Assembly (NCBI GenBank): GCA_944989445.1 | Contig: CALYLW010000060.1 | Location: forward strand, 438,459-502,458 | From: Ampullaceana balthica | Lineage: Eukaryota; Mollusca; Gastropoda; Lymnaeidae | Length of the DNA stretch: 64,000 bases | Direction of reading: 5' to 3' | Shown: in pieces, positions 58,442 to 64,000 of the stretch | Layout of the letters: each line of letters begins with the position of its first letter | Position numbering within the stretch: position 1 is the stretch's first letter | Position numbers and translations under genes: made by a program | Notes under the pieces: generated by a model | What the model was told of the DNA's origin: nothing | Seen by the model: the letters and a program-made list of their open reading frames with translations, nothing else | Database searches by the model: none

Positions 58442-59020
58442 TTAACCGACTATAGTTGTGGCTAACAAGTCCAGCTTACACACGGTAAACTGATACATTC
58501 TATCATTGTATGCGGATGAATACATGGTATGAAGTCCCCTAAGAGCGTACCCATCCGGTACCCTGTAGTTGATTGCAGCTCTGTAACTGTTTACATAAGG
58601 CGTATTATAACATGCATGGGCCACAAAATTCCCCGGGGCACAGCATTTGAAGCTGAACATCCTGGAGTTGGCAGGCCTGCCATAGCTTGTATCTATACCA
58701 GTAATGATAGCGTCATTGTGGCAAATAAAAGTGAAAGGATTCTCCCAATGACTTACATATCCACTCCATTCACAATTGGTCAGTGCCACGATTGGCTGGG
58801 TGGGTGCATAGCTACAGCTGACGTTCCACACTCTGTCTGGTTCGTTGTTTGGTGCGTTGGTGAAAAAAGAGAATTCACTTGTAAACAGTTTCAGTGCTTG
58901 ATTGTCTGGACAAGCTAATCTCCAGTTGGACAGAGCAGGAGTCATCCAAGCACTTAAACCGGGTTGAAGTAACACGGCTGAGATAAGTAGACAATGCGGG
59001 AAACACCTTGATAAGCTCAT
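58442..59020 (-). CDS. Secreted dermatopontin-like extracellular matrix protein
   Basis: This is the one convincing host gene. From the Met at 59020 it encodes 192 residues. Residues 1-24 form a signal peptide (hydrophobic CLLISAVLLQPGLSA, cleavage likely after Ala24). The rest shows the three internal repeats of dermatopontin. Repeat 1 runs from W33 to C69 with DRVW at 62-65. Repeat 2 has WSGYV at 85-89 and SRMF at 119-122, losing the usual Asp. Repeat 3 has DRMY at 173-176 near C181. Eight mature cysteines (37, 69, 83, 100, 126, 127, 137, 181) fit the disulfide-rich fold, including the typical adjacent pair. Dermatopontins are small matrix proteins; in pulmonate snails some are shell-matrix components. 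An earlier in-frame Met seven codons upstream lies partly in a likely intron, so the Met just before the signal peptide is preferred. Coding is uninterrupted, in a single exon. It could be a paralogue with another matrix role. Confidence 0.92.
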   Translation of the reverse strand: MSLSRCFPHCLLISAVLLQPGLSAWMTPALSNWRLACPDNQALKLFTSEFSFFTNAPNNEPDRVWNVSCSYAPTQPIVALTNCEWSGYVSHWENPFTFICHNDAIITGIDTSYGRPANSRMFSFKCCAPGNFVAHACYNTPYVNSYRAAINYRVPDGYALRGLHTMYSSAYNDRMYQFTVCKLDLLATTIVG

Positions 59021-59060
59021 GGTCTCCTGCATTAAACACAAGATATAATTCTGTGTTAAA
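59021..59060 (-). promoter_or_regulatory. Likely 3' splice acceptor upstream of dermatopontin start
   Basis: Read on the minus strand, CTTGTGTTTAATGCAG ends at plus position 59027, six bases before the ATG, preceded by a T-rich stretch (TTCTTTTTAAC). This fits an acceptor joining a 5' untranslated exon located upstream (higher coordinates). I could not identify the donor or the promoter. Confidence 0.5.
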
Positions 59061-60991
59061 AAGAATTTACGTAACCAAAGCTTTCACTATAAATTCGTCA
59101 AAACTGAATTGTAAGTGACTTTGATTGAACCCTTTTTATGACAATTTTTTTGTTAAAAGATCACTAAGAACGCTTAAATTTTTTTTTAATGAAAACAACG
59201 CAAGAGATGCTTATGCACTACAGTAAGTTCGAATTTCAAAATTATAAGGCACATATATAAAAAGTTGCGAAGGAGAAAATAAAATGTTAGAAATTCCTTA
59301 GAAACAAATGTATGCTACAGCACCCAACTGACTTTGTATTTATTTCTAAATGTTGAAAGAAAAACGAGTTGAAATAATCTATGCACTCGACTAAGTTGTT
59401 CCGAAAAAATTCTCCTTTTATAACGCTCTTAGAGCCGATTATGGGTGGACTTTTTTTTGGTTGGTCACGTGTTACTCTTAAAAATCGTGTTTTCTGGATA
59501 ATTTTTATGGTAAATTTATCTTTTTTTGCGTCACTATTTAATGGTATGATAGAAAATGTCAAACTTAGGTTAAGTTACATTAAACTGTAGATTGAAAATT
59601 TCGAGTTTAACATTGATTGCAACTATTTTAAAGCTAAATATGGTTCATACATTAAAAAAAATAAAGCAACCTGAGGGGTTAATAGTTTTTAAAAAAAGTA
59701 AGATCGTCATACAGTGGCAGATTTTGTGTTTAAAAGCGAATGTTTTCAGACGGTAAGACAGATAATTTTTTTAAAAAAACAGAATAAAAAAAGATGATGA
59801 GAATGTTTGTGGTCAAAAGCAAAATCTACGTCAAATTGTGGACATTAAAAACACATCACAGCACACATTGAATATTACATTTTCACTTTTTGAAATGCTT
59901 GACACAAACTTGCAGCGCTTGCTGACATGTTAGGTCGTTGTTAATTTGACTTTGAAGGCGCTTACTTTTCAAAAGTTTAACATCTGCGCTTTGATCTAAT
60001 CAGAGAAAACGATATTTTTTTTTCTCTGCTTGAATTAAATTATACTTTTTAAATATTTTGTGTGTGTCTAGGAGGTTACTCGAGTCAACACATCGGTGAA
60101 ATATCTTCTGAAAGCGAAAGTGTGAATATTTTTTTTTAAGGTGCTAAGCTTGGAGGAAAATTGTTGTTTGTCCCGACGTGATCGACGAGGTCCATTCTCA
60201 TAATATTAGTCATGTCCTTTCGAAGCCTTGTGTGTCCTTTGACGACTTATTAGCAGTAGTCTTCCCCAAAAGGTGCAGCAAAATAATATAGTTTGAAATC
60301 ATTTCCTCCACTGTAGAGCAAGAAATGACATGATCTTTACTGTTTTAAATAACTTCATCACAGCTGAGTTCGTTATGTTAGAGATTTGATTCATTTAAGG
60401 AAAAACGGACACATCAGTTGCTTCATGGAGAGAACCGTGGATTTTAGAGAAGAAAAAAACAGCTGCTATTGGTTTGAAATTTTAGTCAGTTTGGAATTAT
60501 TATATGTGTGCGTCGCTAGTGATGCTATGATTTCATACTAACATAAATTTGGGCTCACCTTATTTTAAGACTAAACAACCAAATAGCACAAAATCAAGCT
60601 GGTTTTATTTAAACGCTAACTTCGGCACATGGCACAAGGCAAAGAAAAAGCTTTTGAAGTTTATTATTAAATTTTACTTCTACCAGCGTTTCGTGGTGTT
60701 TAACTGAAAAGAAATCTACGGAAGCATGAAATGAATAACAATTGTTCACAATGAGATTTAGAGATGCTGTTTTATTCCAATAGATGTTAACGATTGTGTT
60801 TATGCTCAGCTTTGAATTGTTTTCCTTTTAATTTTCAACCACCTTTGTGAGAAATGCCGCAAATTGTGTTGAATAAAATAATAGAAAACAAAGGCAAACC
60901 AATTTTTAAAACACCTTTTGTGTGAGGAAGATGATTGTTTTCTTCCTTTGTTTCATTGTTGCCATTTAAATCATTTAGTTTCATCAACCAT
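59061..60991. other. No gene; 5' flank of dermatopontin
   Basis: About 1.9 kb AT-rich. The promoter and first non-coding exon of the dermatopontin gene probably lie here or further right, but no confident core promoter or exon is visible. Short frames (59287-59590) are chance. Confidence 0.4.
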
Positions 60992-61680
60992 ATGAAGATA
61001 GATTTCCAGTTCTTTTAACGCAATTTCCCTTGGAAAAATTGCGTTTATAGATTCGAAATATCTGTCAAGCTTGATCCTAAAACTCCTCCTGAACAATACC
61101 AGATAGAAGGATCGGGTCTTTTGCAAAAATGCTAAAGAGGTCGCAATGATGTGCAACGGCCAAAAAAATACAGGAAAGGTTTACTGGTTTTCCTGGCGAA
61201 AAAAAACCCCGAAAAATAGCAGTATTTTGTCGATTTCTTGCCAACCATAACATCTATCGGGTTGAAAAAAATGTCAAACAATAGCTAATAATATTTAGAA
61301 CAACGTTGGAGAAGTAATTTTAATGTAAAGCGAATACGTACGACTCCCGTAATTTTAGAAGCAATTTTTGAAAGCAATTGTTTTGTTTAGTTTTCTAAAT
61401 TATAGATTTGAAATAACTTTTAATCTAATCTAGAATGATGATAGTTAATGGGGTTTTCCCCGCTTTGTGAATGCTTATGTTAGATTTTTGCGTGGTTCGC
61501 ATTATATTGAGACATTCATGGTGTGATGTAGAGTGAGGGGATATGCCGTCATATTGTGTTTAGTTTCAGAATTACTTATTTGAATCGACTTTTAATGTTA
61601 TCTAGAATGATTTCCCCTGATAAAAAATCGGAAATTCCTTGTTGGAAATTGGGTTTAAATACTCATTCCAGTTTTTATTT
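60992..61680 (+). mobile_element. Dispersed repeat family D, copy 2
   Basis: The inverted counterpart of 35866-36508. Shared blocks include TAACGCAATTTCCCTTGG, GATGTGCAACGGCC, ACATCTATCGGGTTG, GAAGCAATTTTTGAAAGC and GTGAGGGGATATGCCGTC. Both copies have the imperfect palindrome AACGCAATTT/AAATTGCGTT near one end. It lies about 70 bp from the left end of the next Helitron. Confidence 0.6.
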
Positions 61681-61747
61681 CTTGATTTTTAATGCATCTC
61701 AAATAACTTGAGCGCTTACATTCAAGCGAATCTCTTTTATGACTAAA

Positions 61748-63755
61748 CTAGCAAAATACCCACGATTCGCTACGGGAATTAGGATTTCAGTTACCGTTGA
61801 GAACCCGCGTAACACAAATTCAAAACACCAATTGATTTCAATCTGGATCATTATGGATATACTACATATATTAACTTCACCGTCTTGTCTGTCTGTCTGT
61901 CGTGGTCCCGCAGAAAAACAAAAACGAAAAGTAAAAAATAACTGCAAGTAATCCTATCGAGGTGATAATTAAATTTTGTCCCCGTATTTTACCATTGCAA
62001 GAGGGTAGTCAACAACTTCCCGAAGTTTCATGCTCGTACGTACACGGGAAATTGGATATTTAATGATGAGTCTGTTTTATATAGCTCATATAAGAAAAAC
62101 ATACATTTGGGCCCCCGGCCCCCCAGTTAGTGATAATTTTATAATTTTTACACCTCTTACCATAGCCGGAGGGTACTCAACAACTTTCCAAAGTTTCATG
62201 CTTCTACCTACACGGGAAGATGAGGAATTAGTGTTGATTCAGTTTTATATAGCCCATATCAGGAAAAAAATGGGTTTTGGCCCCCGGTCACCCATCAGTG
62301 GAAATTAAAAATTCCTTTTCGCCAATTAGCGTCATAAGAGTGTACTCAGCAAGTCCCCAAAGTTTCATGGTTCTACCTTCACAGGAAATTGGAGAATTAG
62401 TGATGAGTCAGTTTTAAATATAAAAAAATATACATCTGGGCCCCCGGCCCACAGTAAGTGATAATTAATATACTTTTTTTTACCTTTTACCATCGCGGAA
62501 TGTAGCTTAATAACTACTCAAAGTTTCATGCTTCTACCTTCTCGGGAAATGTGAGAATTATTGATTTTTAATTTTTATATAGCTCATATGAGGAAAAAAC
62601 TACATCTTGGCCCCCGGCCCCCAGTATGTGATAATTTAAATATTTTTTGCCTGTTACCATTGCGGGTTTGTACTCAACAACTTCCGAAAGTTTCTTTCCT
62701 CTACCTACACGGGAAGTTGGAGAATTAGTGATAAGTCAGTTTTTATATAAGAAACAAACTACATTTGGCCCCCCAGCTCCAAGTAAGTGAAAAATTATAT
62801 TTTTTTTTGTACCTTTTACCATTGCGCAATGTTACTTAACAACTACTCAAAGTTTCGTGCTTCTACAATTATTGATTTTACGTTTTTATATAGCTCATAT
62901 GAGGAAAAAGCTACATTTGGGCCCCCAGCCCCTAGTATCTATAATTTAAATATTTTTTTTTGCCTGTTAACGTCGTGGAAGTGTACTCAACAACTTCCCA
63001 AAGTTTCATTCTTCTACCTACTCGCGAAATAGGATAATTAATGATTTTTAATTTTTATATAGCCTAGCCCATTTAAGGGAAAAAACGTTTTTTGGCCCCC
63101 TGCCCCCATGAGTGTGAATTTTAAAATTCTTTTACGCCAGTTATCGTCGCGAGAGGCTACTTAACAACTTCCCAAGGTTTCATGCTTCTACCTACACGGG
63201 AAGTTGGAGAATTAGTGATGAATCAGTTTTTATATATGAAAAAAACTACATTTGGGCCCACGGCCCCCAGTAATTGATAATTTAAATATTATTTTCCCTT
63301 GTTACCATCACAGAAGTGTACTTATCAACTACTCCGAGTTTCATGCTTCTACCAACACGGGAAATATGAGAATTTGTGATTTTCACTTTTCATATAGCTC
63401 ATATTAGGAAAAAACTTCATTTGGGCCCCCGCCCCCCAGGAAGTGATAATTTAAATATTTTTTCGCCCGTTACCATCGCGGGAATGTACTCAACAACTTC
63501 CCAAAGTTTCATGCTCCTGCTTACCCGGGAAATAGGAGAATTAGTGAATTTTTTATTTTATATAGGTCATAGGGAAAAAAACGTTTTTTGGGCCCCCGGC
63601 CTCCATGAGTGTGAATCTTAAAATTCCTTTACTCCAATTTTCGTCGCAAGAGGCTACTCAACAACGTCAAAAAGTTTCACGCTTCTACCTACACGGGAAG
63701 TTGGAGAATTAGTGATGAGTCAGTGAGTCAGGGCTTTGGCTTTTATTAGTATAGA
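61748..63755 (-). mobile_element. Helitron with about eleven 165-bp core repeats
   Basis: On the minus strand the 5' end is TCTATACTAATAAAAGCCAA (from 63755). The 3' end at the left reads CCCGTAGCGAATCGTGGG (a decayed hairpin), then TATTTTG and CTAG, followed by T. Between them a tandem array (about 61970-63720) repeats every 150-175 bp, with landmarks AAGTTTCATGCTTCTACC, ACACGGGAA, TTGGAGAATTAGTGATGAGT and GGGCCCCCGGCCCCC. Array anchors fall near 62021, 62190, 62360, 62520, 62689, 62850, 63001, 63174, 63336, 63503 and 63671. No Rep/helicase is encoded. A short family A-like piece (TTAACTTCACCGTCTTGTCT) lies near 61869-61888. Tandem cores of this size recall the pearl/CvA-type elements of bivalves. 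Confidence 0.75.
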
Positions 63756-63756
63756 A

Positions 63757-64000
63757 TAGTGTATTAACCGTCAAAATTGACGGAAGTTTTCAGCAGAAAT
63801 CTATTTATTTTTTAAAAATGCACTTTTTTTGGGGCGCCTACGTCGCCCACCTTTTTCAAAAGCCCAACTTACTTGTCCTTGTTTGATAAATACGAAATAT
63901 TAAACTTTCTGAAATGTACACAAAGTATTTTATAATATGGGTTTGTTTTTTTATTTTATAATTAACAATCATCAAATCCTCTTTTTACATTGTTCCCTTT
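63757..64000 (-). mobile_element. Partial Helitron related to 19628-20147, cut by window edge
   Basis: The segment from about 63775 matches the body of the minus-strand Helitron at 19628-20147 (GACGGAAGT, GCCCACCTTTTTCAAAA, ACTTGTCCTTGTTTGAT, TACGAAATATTAAACTTTC, GTACACAAAGTATTTTATA). Here the region corresponding to the 3' hairpin reads GGGGCGCCTACGTCGCCC. Its own 3' terminus is missing next to the neighbouring Helitron, and the 5' end lies beyond the window. Confidence 0.65.

Noticed and set aside
58529..58918. 129-codon plus-strand frame across dermatopontin
   Set aside because: Antisense shadow; the minus frame has the signal peptide, cysteines and dermatopontin motifs.
62030..63621. Plus-strand frames of 81-92 codons reading FYIAHIRKK...GPRPP repeatedly
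   Set aside because: Each is one ~165-bp Helitron core unit read through; similarity between them reflects the tandem array and not a gene family.

Overview
The window looks like intergenic DNA from a large, AT-rich animal genome. The organism is most likely a mollusc, and probably a gastropod. I infer this from eukaryotic transposon classes (non-LTR retrotransposons, hAT, piggyBac, Helitron), the absence of any bacterial-style gene layout, and the one convincing host gene, a secreted dermatopontin-type protein at 58442-59020 (minus). Dermatopontins are known shell-matrix proteins in pulmonate snails, but they also occur in other animals, so the species is not settled. Almost every long open frame here is a by-product of tandem repeats or a shadow of a dead transposon.

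Layout. 0-4 kb: a nested stack. A short rolling-circle-like element (HINE-like family A) was split by a LINE with a 15-bp target duplication, and that LINE was in turn split by a foldback MITE plus another family A copy. 4-6.7 kb: no recognisable feature. 6.7-9.4 kb: a 24-bp satellite (about 114 units). 12.4-17.5 kb: three minisatellites, a hAT MITE with an exact 8-bp target duplication, and a Helitron with both termini visible. 19-22.2 kb: several family A copies, one cut by a Helitron whose empty site can be read in another copy at 34.88 kb. 22.9-27.5 kb: a 36-bp satellite of 127 units with no indels. 28.4-30 kb: a dead LINE 3' half beside a 21-bp minisatellite. 30-35 kb: simple repeats, a 39-bp and a 26-bp minisatellite, foldback MITEs, more family A, and a tRNA-like SINE head. 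35-50 kb: a dispersed repeat (family D) that recurs inverted near 61 kb, a 27-bp minisatellite, a 2.1-kb degenerate hAT with a ZBED5-like end, and scattered family A. 50-58 kb: a LINE tail, a degenerate Helitron, a 23-bp minisatellite and an internally deleted piggyBac. 58.4-59 kb: the dermatopontin gene. 61-64 kb: family D, then a 2-kb minus-strand Helitron built from about eleven ~165-bp repeats, then a related partial copy cut by the window edge.

There is no operon or pathway. The interest lies in genome dynamics: rolling-circle elements of several related kinds, precise nested insertions that can be dated relative to one another, and about a dozen minisatellite families covering roughly 12 kb (about a fifth of the window). 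The two largest arrays have uniform cores and variant-bearing edges, as expected from homogenisation by unequal exchange.
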